A DNA stretch of 64,000 nucleotides from Gammaproteobacteria bacterium (GTDB lineage: Bacteria; Pseudomonadota; Gammaproteobacteria; DSM-16500). The stretch's first letter is position 1; each line of letters starts with the position of its first letter. This document shows, piece after piece, positions 26,698 through 35,480 of this stretch. The stretch is from positions 22,547 to 86,546 of the forward strand of contig JAJPJH010000020.1 of assembly GCA_021324335.1 (NCBI GenBank), given 5' to 3'. Below the pieces are notes generated by a model that was given only the letters and a program-made list of their open reading frames with translations, had not been told where the DNA came from and made no database searches. Made by a program: the position numbers and the translations under genes.

Positions 26698-27999
26698 ATG
26701 CCGCTAAGTCAAGAATTTTTGGGGGAATATGAACAAGTTATTCATGAGCTGTCTGAGCGCATTGTAGCCGCACAGAAGCCTATTCGTATTCTTGACGCAG
26801 TGAAATGGGATGAGAGTGTTCAAGAGTATTTCTTTAAGCACAAATGCAGAAAATTGCCGGATATTAATAGCGACTATTATCAACAGAAAAATCCGCTTTC
26901 CTTTGATCCAGAAAAAAAGATTCAAGAATTTCACGAAATTGATCACAGCATTCGCCGTAAGTTAGGCCAGTATAGTGGTGTGGGCAGTATCATGCAGCGT
27001 ATGTGCTATGAATATTGTCGGGTGATTGAAATGTTGATGGCGCGCGGAACGCCTAAGTTTACGGCGATTTCGCAAGAATTATATGGTAGTTCGGAAGATG
27101 CGTTTCATGTGGGGGCACCGACATTAAGGGATCTAGCAACGTTAGTGACGGATACTTTGTCGCATATTAAAGATAAGGTGACGACACAAGCAGATGAGCG
27201 AATTTATACAAGTGAAGAAGCAGTGTCGATATTAAGTGAGCGTCTTAGTGCATATTTTTCGGATGGTGGAAATATTCGTGTTGAGTTAAGTGATGGCATC
27301 ATTGCAGACGCAGCCGCGGGTGCGGATCGGATTAAAATTCATAAAGGGTTGATGTTTAGTTCGCGGGAAATTCGTATTTTTGAAATTCATGAAGGATGGG
27401 TGCATCTTGGGACAACCTTAAATGGAATGGCACAACCGATTTGTACTTTTCTAAGTAAAGGGCCACCGTCTTCTACGATTACACAAGAAGGGCTAGCAAT
27501 TATTACAGAGTTGTTTACTTTTTCTTCTTATCCTGGTCGCTTAAAACGATTAACAAATCGCATTATTGCGGTCAGTATGGCGGAAGGTGGTGCGAATTTT
27601 TTTGATGTATTTCAATTTTATCGCGAACAGGGATTGGATGAAGAGGATAGTTACCAATCAACGGTGCGCGTCTTTCGCGGCAGTGCACCGGAGTTAGGGC
27701 CATATACGAAAGATTTATCTTATAGCAAAGGGTTTATTTTAATTTATAACTATATGCGTTTGGCAGTGCAACGTGGATTGGTGAAGCGGATTCCATTGTT
27801 GTTTGTTGGCAAAACGACGTTGGAAGATTTGCATGTATTAGCGGATTTGGTAGAGGAAGGGATTATTGCGCCACCAAAATATGTGCCACCACAATTTGCG
27901 GATCTTGCAGCGGTGAGTGCTTGGATGGTTTATTCGTTGTTCTTGAATCGATTGGATTTGCGGCGATTGGCGTTGGATTTTAAGGGGATATTGCAGTAA
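26698..27999 (+). CDS. DUF1704 (QEGLA-motif) metallopeptidase-like protein
   Basis: A 433-residue member of DUF1704, often labelled flavohemoglobin expression-modulating QEGLA-motif protein. The QEGLA motif lies at about residue 263; an HExxxH motif (HEGWVH) starts at about residue 231. The eukaryotic members of this family include the tubulin tyrosine carboxypeptidase MATCAP, which uses HExxxH as its zinc site, so a metallopeptidase role is plausible. ATG 26698 is preferred over a TTG at 26689. The stop shares one base with the next start (TAATG), so the two genes are coupled. Confidence 0.82.
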   Translation: MPLSQEFLGEYEQVIHELSERIVAAQKPIRILDAVKWDESVQEYFFKHKCRKLPDINSDYYQQKNPLSFDPEKKIQEFHEIDHSIRRKLGQYSGVGSIMQRMCYEYCRVIEMLMARGTPKFTAISQELYGSSEDAFHVGAPTLRDLATLVTDTLSHIKDKVTTQADERIYTSEEAVSILSERLSAYFSDGGNIRVELSDGIIADAAAGADRIKIHKGLMFSSREIRIFEIHEGWVHLGTTLNGMAQPICTFLSKGPPSSTITQEGLAIITELFTFSSYPGRLKRLTNRIIAVSMAEGGANFFDVFQFYREQGLDEEDSYQSTVRVFRGSAPELGPYTKDLSYSKGFILIYNYMRLAVQRGLVKRIPLLFVGKTTLEDLHVLADLVEEGIIAPPKYVPPQFADLAAVSAWMVYSLFLNRLDLRRLALDFKGILQ

Positions 28000-30017
28000 T
28001 GCCCATAGACAAACTACTGCTGCAAGTTAAACTGGAATCTGTATCAGAAATAAGCTATGAAGATATACAGATAGAATTAGAAGAGGTGAAAAATTTATCA
28101 AAAGATCTTAACTTTTCATTGCATGGCTTTGATTTCCAAATTTACATGCAATTGCTCATGTTAACAAAGAATTGTTTTAAAAAATTGGAAGATGCCAGAA
28201 TAAGCGCAATCAAATTGACTATATTGTTTGGTAATACAGATAGAGCTATTGCTTATTTGAAACGGTATGAAGAACAATATGAAAAAAAACTTCTATTTTC
28301 TTATGGCTCAAATGAGGAAATCATCAGTTCAGCTTGCCGTTTTCATTTACCAAAAGAAGACCAGTGGAATATTGCACTATGGAGAGCATTGATAGCCTAT
28401 CATAATCCTAATACCTCTCATGATATTATTATACGGTTATTTCCATTTGCGAAACGGATAGAAGATTTTGTGCTACAAAATCAAGCGCTACTTAAAGAAG
28501 CCATTGTTAAGGAGGTGACACAAGAACACGAAAGATTATTTTCTGCAGAATATGATGAGATATTAAAGGATAAAGCATCGAAAAAAACTATCAACAGCAA
28601 GATTAAAACGCGTTTCGAATCCTATTTCAAAAAACAACTTAATTTGCCAGCACTTAAAGATATAACAGCAATTAAGCAAGAAAAATCTGAGTACATACTT
28701 GCTCGGCTCAAAGAAAGTAAACGCACTATTGCTTCTATTGCTCAAGATAAATTATTATCTCCTACAACACCGATTGAAAAACTAACGTACTATGCACGTC
28801 ATGTATACTATGAACGCGCACAGGAAAATCCTGAGGCAGCTGAGGTATTTTTCACTCATATGGTTCCTGAAAGCGACTTTAATGATTATCTAAAATTAAT
28901 TCCTCAAGATGATCCAACCATGATTCCGAATATTGTTATTGATGGAAAAGAGATTGCACCGGAATATGCACAATATGTTTTAAAAAATTTAAGTTCTAAA
29001 GATCCGCGAGCTGCGATTATTGGTCGTTTTACAGGTTGCTGTATGTCAATTGATCGTTCTGGTGGAAGAGAATTTGTGCAATATGCCATTACTAAACCTA
29101 ACAGTGGTTTTTATGTTCTTTTTGAAAAGAATAAAAACCCTAATAAAAAGGAAAAAATCATTGCTAAAACTTGGGTACGACGTAAAAATGATCGTATAAT
29201 ATTTGATTCAATTGAAAGCGGTCTTAATTATCGTAGCGACAATAAAAACTCGACTTTGCTAGCTGACTTTTATACCTATTTAGGTCAGCGTTTAGTAAAT
29301 GAACATGGAGTAGAGCGCGTATTTGTAGGAAGTAATGGCAAATTCACTCCAGGTGCGTTGGGTATTCTAAAACCACTTTTCCCTATTCTTATTGGTAAAG
29401 TTGATTCCCCCGATTCACAATCTCAACGAATCATCGCAGATAAAGAAGTACCATTAGCAAACATTTATCGATGTTTAAACCAAGATTCTCGTCTGTCTGC
29501 ATTACAAACAAAAAATAAGTTTAAGCTAAATTTAAAAGCTGTGTATGATTTTTGCGATCTTTGTGTTGCTAATGAATTGGATTGGAAATCTTATATTCCC
29601 TTTATTAACGGTACAGAAATATCTGAAGAAATGTTAGAGGAGAGAGCGAAGGTTTTCAAAATTGCTTGGGATTATTTTAATAAAAATTTCCTCGGTTCTG
29701 GCGGAAAGAGTTTAGTGGAATTTATAAAACAGGATTTCAATTGGGATGGAAACCTATCAAAAGAAATAATCGAATTAGAAATAGTTAAATTATATATAGC
29801 AAGTAATGACAAGCCTGATATTGAAGATGAAAATGGAAAAAATGCTCGCGATTATGCTTCTGAAAAGAAAAAAATTAAGATAGTTGAATATTTTAATTCT
29901 CTTGATAAAAATTTGTTATTTAATTGCCAGGCAACATTATTTCAACCTGCCTCGTCGAATGATAAGGTTGAGGTGAATTATCAGCAGAATTTATTACTAA
30001 GTGCTGTTTCTATTTAA
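27999..30017 (+). CDS. 672-residue unknown protein with ankyrin-like tail
   Basis: Not recognised as a known family. The N-terminal 300 residues are helical and charged. Residues about 330-480 look like a compact alpha/beta domain with striking motifs: GRFTGCCMSID, SGFYVLFEK, AKTWVRRKNDRIIFDSIE. Residues 590-640 contain one ankyrin-like unit (DIEDENGKNARDYASEKK). It lacks a signal peptide. It begins on the last base of the DUF1704 stop codon (TAATG), so it is translated together with it and probably works on the same target. Confidence 0.68.
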   Translation: MPIDKLLLQVKLESVSEISYEDIQIELEEVKNLSKDLNFSLHGFDFQIYMQLLMLTKNCFKKLEDARISAIKLTILFGNTDRAIAYLKRYEEQYEKKLLFSYGSNEEIISSACRFHLPKEDQWNIALWRALIAYHNPNTSHDIIIRLFPFAKRIEDFVLQNQALLKEAIVKEVTQEHERLFSAEYDEILKDKASKKTINSKIKTRFESYFKKQLNLPALKDITAIKQEKSEYILARLKESKRTIASIAQDKLLSPTTPIEKLTYYARHVYYERAQENPEAAEVFFTHMVPESDFNDYLKLIPQDDPTMIPNIVIDGKEIAPEYAQYVLKNLSSKDPRAAIIGRFTGCCMSIDRSGGREFVQYAITKPNSGFYVLFEKNKNPNKKEKIIAKTWVRRKNDRIIFDSIESGLNYRSDNKNSTLLADFYTYLGQRLVNEHGVERVFVGSNGKFTPGALGILKPLFPILIGKVDSPDSQSQRIIADKEVPLANIYRCLNQDSRLSALQTKNKFKLNLKAVYDFCDLCVANELDWKSYIPFINGTEISEEMLEERAKVFKIAWDYFNKNFLGSGGKSLVEFIKQDFNWDGNLSKEIIELEIVKLYIASNDKPDIEDENGKNARDYASEKKKIKIVEYFNSLDKNLLFNCQATLFQPASSNDKVEVNYQQNLLLSAVSI

Positions 30018-30054
30018 TTGGTCGCTAGCGCTAAATTGTCGTGCTAGTTATCCA

Positions 30055-31065
30055 CTAAATTTTCACCAGCATTTTGCCTATGTTTTTGCTATCAAATAAA
30101 CCAATAAATGCAGACCAAGCATTCCCTAAACCATTAATGATAGTTTCATGATAATTTATTTTCCCTTTCAGATATTGGTCAATAATATATTGTTGAAATT
30201 CATCAAAAAGATGATCGTAATCGGTAACAATATAGCCAATCAATTTTGCATTTTTAGAGTTGAGCTTATGAAAATTGTTCGGGCCTTGTCTTGGATTTTG
30301 CGAGTTATATTGAGATATGGCGCCACACAAGACAATCGTTGATTGGAGATTTAAACATTCAATTACTGCTTCTAATAATTTACCACCGACATTTTCAAAA
30401 TTAATATCAATCCCGTGAGGGCAGTATTTTTTTATGGCCGATGCGTAATCTTCTCGATACTGCTGGTAGTTAAATGCTGTGTCATAGTGATAATAATCGA
30501 TTAAGTAATTAATTTTTTCTTGTGAGCTTGTACTGCCTACAACATGACAGCCGTGAATTTTAGCTAATTGGCCTGCTAAACTTCCAACGGCTCCTGCTGC
30601 GCTTGAGATAAAGATAGTTTGGCCAGGAAGAGGTTTAGCTATTTTATTAATGCCAATATAGGCGGTGAGTCCTGGATAACCTAAAATGCCAAGTTGAGTT
30701 GTAATAGGCAGGGTGGTTTGTCGTATGGGTTTGGCGGCATTTGCATTTATTACCGCAAATTCTTGCCATGGAAACATGCCGATAACAAGATCGCCTGATT
30801 TGAATTTGACTGTTTTGGATTCAATGACTTCTCCAATCCCCATGCTGATGATTGGTTTGCCTATTTCTAATGGTTTAATGTAATGAGTACCTTCTGGTCG
30901 CAGCCTATTTCTCATGTAGGGATCAACGGAAAGAAATAATAGACGAATGAGGACAGTTTCGGAGGGGAAATTATCAAGTTGAATGGAAATGCAGTCTACA
31001 TCCTTGCTGCTTGGGGTGAACTTTGGATAATTATTTAAAATAATTGCTTTGGTTTTCATAAACAT
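30055..31065 (-). CDS. NADP-dependent MDR-family oxidoreductase
   Basis: A 336-residue zinc-free medium-chain dehydrogenase/reductase of the CurA/PTGR (leukotriene B4 dehydrogenase-like) branch. Seen: VDPYMRNRL near residue 50, the NADP loop IFISSAAGAVGSLAGQLAKI, and VGSTSSQEKINYL; the family reduces the double bond of enones. The ATG at 31065 or the one two codons later could be the start. It is single, convergent with the 672-residue gene. Confidence 0.85.
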   Translation of the reverse strand: MFMKTKAIILNNYPKFTPSSKDVDCISIQLDNFPSETVLIRLLFLSVDPYMRNRLRPEGTHYIKPLEIGKPIISMGIGEVIESKTVKFKSGDLVIGMFPWQEFAVINANAAKPIRQTTLPITTQLGILGYPGLTAYIGINKIAKPLPGQTIFISSAAGAVGSLAGQLAKIHGCHVVGSTSSQEKINYLIDYYHYDTAFNYQQYREDYASAIKKYCPHGIDINFENVGGKLLEAVIECLNLQSTIVLCGAISQYNSQNPRQGPNNFHKLNSKNAKLIGYIVTDYDHLFDEFQQYIIDQYLKGKINYHETIINGLGNAWSAFIGLFDSKNIGKMLVKI

Positions 31066-31190
31066 TTTTTATAGGAAAATATCATTTAATTAAATATTTC
31101 TTGCGCTCGTCAAGATAAAATCGCTCAATAGTATATCTTAGCATCGTTCGTGGCATTATTTTAGATGCGTGTTGAGGAATTTTTAAGTAG

Positions 31191-31316
31191 TCTCAATTAA
31201 AAGAACGAGTTAGAGCCAATGAATCGGGCAACCAATATTATGATTTTTATCGTTCCAAAAGTGAGGCAGGTAGATATTTTGTTTTAGAACGATATAGTGT
31301 GACCAAGTTGCGCTAG
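31191..31316 (+). pseudogene. Possible remnant of an antibiotic-biosynthesis-monooxygenase-like gene
   Basis: A 41-codon open stretch without start, ending at TAG 31314-31316. It reads ...RVRANESGNQYYDFYRSK and then RYFVLERY, which resembles the middle of ABM (small dimeric monooxygenase-fold) domains, where a Glu/Ser-Gly...Y turn precedes F(V/I)xxExY. Upstream is an in-frame stop and no start. The similarity is by eye and short. Confidence 0.25.
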
Positions 31317-31356
31317 GGGTGCATAAGGATTTAGAGGAGAGGAGGAGTGAGCTACC

Positions 31357-31392
31357 AGTAAAAGAGCACCAGATCCAACCAATAGCAATTTA
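31357..31392 (-). repeat. 36-bp exact copy of an MFS gene segment
   Basis: Identical, base for base and in the same orientation, to 37203-37238 inside the MFS gene at 36.9-38.1 kb, where the minus strand encodes KLLLVGSGALL. A further 11-bp match (atttactgaaa) at 31414-31424 corresponds to 37243-37253, so a longer diverged copy is likely. Confidence 0.85.
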
Positions 31393-31544
31393 AAAAGATG
31401 TATTTGACCGAACATTTACTGAAAAACTGACAATAGGGGGTTAGTAAACATAATAACGATCTTATTCAAGAAAATGTAAATTATTTGCGATTTTTTAAAA
31501 TCAATAAAATATCGATCATTAAATTCGGATTTAGACATTCGATT

Positions 31545-32858
31545 TTAATGCTTAATTTTGTCAAGTGTTATAGCTGTCAAATTTTTATTGCTCTTAGTCT
31601 GAATAATTCCGCTAATAAAAATTAGCGTACCAAGTGCGGATAACACCGGAATAGTAGCGATTGCAATTCGATAAGCACTGGCACTATATATTGGAATGCC
31701 ATTAATAATGGCACCATCCCAAAAATAATCTAATGTCAGGCCTACCACGTATTGCATAATTCCACTAATAATCATCACAATGAAATTAACAAATGCTACT
31801 GCAGATGCTGCAAGGTATCGTGGACTATTTTCAATTGCAATGGTAAAAGTTAATACTTCAGCACCACCTATTAACCCTATCAGGAATAATATCATTCCTA
31901 TAATCAGTAGGAAATTTGATGTAATAAATATTAATGCTGTGTTTAATATTAACACGCAAATACTACTACCTATTAATAATTTTTCACTTGTAATATATCT
32001 GCTTAGGATCCCTGCTAGAGGACAACCAACCATCATACCAGTAAATATCATGGCTACTGTATTAGAGGCCTGCACTGTTGATATATTTTTAGATAAACTT
32101 GTTAAATAGGGAATTCCCCATACTGAACCAAAAACTGAAATGGGCATATACAATATACCACCAATCAGGCCACATAATAAAACTACTCTGTTCTGAGCTA
32201 GCAAAATAAGTTGCTTAAATAATGATTGTACATTAGGGAGATCAATTTCCTCAGGGATTTGAGTACGTTCTTTGATAAAAACGGAGATGAGAAAAGCGAT
32301 AGTTAAGCCACTAATAGCATAAAGCCACCAAGTATATCGCCAGTCAAAACGAAGGTTAATATAGGCAGCAATGGATTGGCCACAAATTGCACCAACCATT
32401 CCAAGGGCTGTCGTTATTCCTGAAGCAAGACCTAAATACTTTCTATTTACTGTAGCTGCAGCTATTTTGAGTACGCCTACAAAAGCAAAAGATGAACCTA
32501 AACCCATTAGGAATAATCCAGCTCTGCAAACCCAAATATAGCTCATAGTGCTGAGGAAGTAAGAACCTACTATACAACATAAGACTGCAAAAAATAAAAG
32601 TTTTTTAACTCCATATTTATCAAACAATGGCCCAACAATTAACTGCATAGGCGTATAAGCAAGCGCATAGAAGATTACTACATTATTAACATCGGTAGCG
32701 GTGATATGATAAAAAACAATGAAGTCATCGAACATGGTGCTTGGAGCAACACGAAGAATGAATTCATAACTATAAAATAAAGCAGCAATAGCAACCATCA
32801 CCCAAGCAAGGTACTGGTTAATCTCTTTCCTCGAAGAAACGAATGAGTGCATACCCAA
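31545..32858 (-). CDS. MFS transporter
   Basis: A 437-residue, 12-helix major facilitator. The helix 2-3 loop carries GPLFDKYGVKKLL, the MFS motif A (G-x3-D-x2-G-x2-[KR]). The N-terminal helix pattern (FYSYEFILRVAPSTM) resembles the ACS/organic-anion or Legionella-type amino-acid transporters, but the substrate cannot be told. It is the last gene of a same-strand run (140-residue protein, diiron oxygenase, gate protein, MFS) with a 14-bp gap to the gate gene. Confidence 0.85.
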   Translation of the reverse strand: MGMHSFVSSRKEINQYLAWVMVAIAALFYSYEFILRVAPSTMFDDFIVFYHITATDVNNVVIFYALAYTPMQLIVGPLFDKYGVKKLLFFAVLCCIVGSYFLSTMSYIWVCRAGLFLMGLGSSFAFVGVLKIAAATVNRKYLGLASGITTALGMVGAICGQSIAAYINLRFDWRYTWWLYAISGLTIAFLISVFIKERTQIPEEIDLPNVQSLFKQLILLAQNRVVLLCGLIGGILYMPISVFGSVWGIPYLTSLSKNISTVQASNTVAMIFTGMMVGCPLAGILSRYITSEKLLIGSSICVLILNTALIFITSNFLLIIGMILFLIGLIGGAEVLTFTIAIENSPRYLAASAVAFVNFIVMIISGIMQYVVGLTLDYFWDGAIINGIPIYSASAYRIAIATIPVLSALGTLIFISGIIQTKSNKNLTAITLDKIKH

Positions 32859-32872
32859 TTCCTATTTAATTT

Positions 32873-33826
32873 TTAAATTCTTATTAGCTTATAAACGATT
32901 TCTTTATTGTCTCTTATTAAAAATAAAATGATACGCATGATAAATGCCATGAATATAAATCTTATTGGTAGCACCCAAAATAAACTTCCTCCCATTAATA
33001 CAACAATAATCGTATCCTCAATAATAGAATGAAATAAATTCATGGATATTATTGAAAGTAAGATATCATGAGAATCTAGCTCTCCACTTTCAATTTCTTT
33101 TAGCAAGAGCGCCCCACCATAAACAAGGCCTAATGTCATGCCAACTAAAGTAACTGGTGCACATTTTTTTGAAACACCTATGATTGATAAATAGGGAGCA
33201 AATACCATACCAAGCTTATGCATTAGACCGTACTTTTTTAATAGATCAAGTAGGAGTACAAGTCCTAATAACATTATTAAAACAAATATATAACTCTTGC
33301 CTTGATGTAGTGCCCAGTCAAACAGATTGTTTCCTGAGTTGCTAGAGGATCCAAGTACGATATTTGCAGGAGTTTGAAATAGGTTGAATGCTAAAAATAT
33401 GTAGTTAAAAGCATATGCCAAGCTTAATGCACTAAATATTCTAAGGATGAGCGAAAATATCGCACCAACACCACATTTTTGAACCATCCTTATTTCTAGA
33501 GGTAATCCATGTGCCATCAGCATTAAAATCCCTAGGATTGTGACTTGTGCCATGGACATTGCAGTTAAACTGGCGAGTGATACAAATAGCAATGCACCTG
33601 CCCATAGATTTGTTGCTATAGTTATTGCCCAAACTAACCCCATTAAACCGGGCAAACCTACAAAAACCATGATTGGCTCTAAAAGTTTCCCAAAGACAGT
33701 AATCAATCCGATTGCTTCCATAATCTTTACAATTATGCTAATTGGTATCATTATTTTGAGAATTTTTAACCAAAGTTTAAAGGCGCCTTTGAAGCTAGGA
33801 GTGAAGACTCCAATAATGGATTTCAT
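32873..33826 (-). CDS. Nucleoside-recognition (GATE) domain membrane protein
   Basis: A 317-residue polytopic membrane protein with about eight hydrophobic helices. The duplicated segment (PIMVFVGLPGLMGLVWAITIATN; APYLSIIGVSKKCAPVTLVGMTLG) is the pattern of Gate/SpmA-SpmB-type nucleoside-recognition domains. These proteins are predicted transporters of unknown ligand. It is 14 bp from the MFS gene and 37 bp from the diiron oxygenase gene on the same strand, so probably one operon. Confidence 0.7.
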   Translation of the reverse strand: MKSIIGVFTPSFKGAFKLWLKILKIMIPISIIVKIMEAIGLITVFGKLLEPIMVFVGLPGLMGLVWAITIATNLWAGALLFVSLASLTAMSMAQVTILGILMLMAHGLPLEIRMVQKCGVGAIFSLILRIFSALSLAYAFNYIFLAFNLFQTPANIVLGSSSNSGNNLFDWALHQGKSYIFVLIMLLGLVLLLDLLKKYGLMHKLGMVFAPYLSIIGVSKKCAPVTLVGMTLGLVYGGALLLKEIESGELDSHDILLSIISMNLFHSIIEDTIIVVLMGGSLFWVLPIRFIFMAFIMRIILFLIRDNKEIVYKLIRI

Positions 33827-33863
33827 CGATAAATATTCCTTTTTTATTAAAAAAATGAATTAG

Positions 33864-34835
33864 TTAAACTGTAACACCCGCTTTTGTAAAAATTTCTCTT
33901 GCAACTTTGAAATCTAGAACGCCTAGTTTCCGTAAGAAGAAAATTGTTGGTCTAGCAGCAATTAGCATTTCTTCTCTGATAACATCTGGTGTAAAAATTT
34001 TATTAACAATTTTATCACACCTTTCTCTACTATAAGAAGTAACTTGGCTCATGTAAAAGGCAATTCGGCTGATATCTGGTAAACTACGTGCAATAGTAGT
34101 TTTTGCGTATAATTCGGCTGCTAATTCTTTTTGCTCATCATCGAACTGCGACCAACTCCACTCCCCTAATGCACGAAATTGAGAAGCATGAATTGTTTCA
34201 TCGTGCTGATGTGAGCTACAATTTTCTCTTACGGCTGAAATGATATACTCGTTATTTGTAAATTGACCTAATTCTTTTGAAATTCTAGTTTCGGTGACAA
34301 TTCCGATTATCATTGTGAAAAGTGATTTATCTAAATCTGATGATAATTCAGATTTTTGTTTTTCTAATCGTCGCAAAAATAAAGGTAATTTATCACCATT
34401 TTCACAAATTTCTAAATCGAAATGTTGTTTAATAATATTAATAAAGCTCAATGCTTGAGCAGCATGATGTCCTTCATCTGTGATGAGTTTAAATAGATCT
34501 TCGATTGGTTGTACTGGAATGTGAAATGGCAGTTTGTATAGATCACGAATCGCTGGAATAACAATACTATGTTCGACAGCAATCGTATCATGAAGAAATC
34601 CACAGAATTGTGCTGCTCCAAACCGAAGGCTTTCATATTCTGAAGAAAAATAAGCTTCGAGTTTGTCTATTTTTGGATAAAAAATCTTACTTTCTTCTAA
34701 AATGAGATTTTTTTCAAATTTTTGATCAACACACGTTGGTAATTTTCCAACATGTTCAAAAGTAATATAAGATGGGTATGATCTTAGTGATGTAAAATTC
34801 CTTACTTCAGTTGTAATTATTTGTGTATTTGTCAT
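33864..34835 (-). CDS. AurF-type diiron oxygenase
   Basis: A 323-residue helical protein whose metal ligands match those of AurF/CmlI arylamine N-oxygenases: E88; E121-x2-H124 (DEGHHAAQ); E182 (TETRIS); H209-x3-E213-x2-H216 (HQHDETIH). The spacing of the last motif is exactly that of AurF. These enzymes use O2 to oxidise amines to hydroxylamine/nitro groups in natural products, but the family also holds other oxygenases. ATG 34835 has GGAG seven bases upstream; the frame opens at 34928 without such support. Context suggests secondary metabolism. Confidence 0.75.
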   Translation of the reverse strand: MTNTQIITTEVRNFTSLRSYPSYITFEHVGKLPTCVDQKFEKNLILEESKIFYPKIDKLEAYFSSEYESLRFGAAQFCGFLHDTIAVEHSIVIPAIRDLYKLPFHIPVQPIEDLFKLITDEGHHAAQALSFINIIKQHFDLEICENGDKLPLFLRRLEKQKSELSSDLDKSLFTMIIGIVTETRISKELGQFTNNEYIISAVRENCSSHQHDETIHASQFRALGEWSWSQFDDEQKELAAELYAKTTIARSLPDISRIAFYMSQVTSYSRERCDKIVNKIFTPDVIREEMLIAARPTIFFLRKLGVLDFKVAREIFTKAGVTV

Positions 34836-34927
34836 TTTTATCTCCAAAGCAGACTTGTTGAGTACCAATTTTATGTTGAACATAAGTAGGGTTTTAAAAA
34901 ATTGCAACCATTCCTCGTTTTTGTTCA

Positions 34928-35350
34928 TTACTCTATTTTGATAGCTTTCTTCAGAATTATTCTGTAAAGTTCTGGTCTAACCTTCCTATGTAATTCAATA
35001 ATCTTCCTTGCTAGTAATAAACTTGGATCTTTATTATAACCACTCATTAATTCATAAATAGTTTCCTCAGAATTTTGCGTATATAATGCAATACCTAATA
35101 AGTTATAAGTTTCTGTAGATAAAATATCGACAATTACAAAACGTAAAAAATTTGTCTCAATCATTCTTTCCTCCATTTCAAAATCAAAATTTAATAAACT
35201 AAAATAATTTTTATAATGAGATTTAAATAATTTTTTGAGTTCTTCACAAATAAGAAAAAATAATTCTGCTTCTAATATAAGTAATTCTCCTTTTGTAAAT
35301 TTATTTGTATTAATACCTATATCCTTGCATAAGAATTCTAATGCTGGCAT
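34928..35350 (-). CDS. Small helical hypothetical protein of the oxygenase operon
   Basis: 140 residues, all-helical in character, with no signal peptide, not recognised. The sequence alternates Leu/Ile/Phe with Glu/Lys (LILEAELFFLICEELKKLF). It is the first gene of the minus-strand run that includes the diiron oxygenase, and is separated from it by 92 bp. It does not resemble the helical leader domain of borosin precursors as I recall it. It could be a partner protein of the oxygenase. Confidence 0.55.
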   Translation of the reverse strand: MPALEFLCKDIGINTNKFTKGELLILEAELFFLICEELKKLFKSHYKNYFSLLNFDFEMEERMIETNFLRFVIVDILSTETYNLLGIALYTQNSEETIYELMSGYNKDPSLLLARKIIELHRKVRPELYRIILKKAIKIE

Positions 35351-35398
35351 AGGAATTTTTTCTCCCTGTTGAATTTTTAAGTAAGTGCTATCTAAACA

Positions 35399-35427
35399 TT
35401 GAATTCAAAAAAATTGTAGTAGATAAT
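35399..35427 (+). promoter_or_regulatory. Promoter upstream of the 458-residue gene
   Basis: TTGAAT (35399-35404) and GATAAT (35422-35427) with an exact 17-bp spacer, 53 bp before ATG 35481. The intergenic region is divergent, so control of both directions from here is possible. Confidence 0.4.
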
Positions 35428-35480
35428 CATTCAAATTTTTTATTGCAAAAATTTATAGCATTAATTTATAAGGATAATTT

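Larger units (their letters stand above)
31066..31544. other. Gene-free decayed stretch between oxidoreductase and MFS genes
   Basis: These 479 bp hold no intact gene. They contain a short open remnant on the plus strand (31191-31316) and a 36-bp exact duplicate of part of the MFS gene at 37 kb (31357-31392). The rest is AT-rich without recognisable signals. It looks like degraded coding DNA. Confidence 0.6.

Noticed and set aside
34928..35350. The 140-residue protein as a borosin precursor
   Set aside because: It lacks the expected helical binding-domain pattern and has no hydrophobic C-terminal core; it belongs to a different transcription unit from the methyltransferase.
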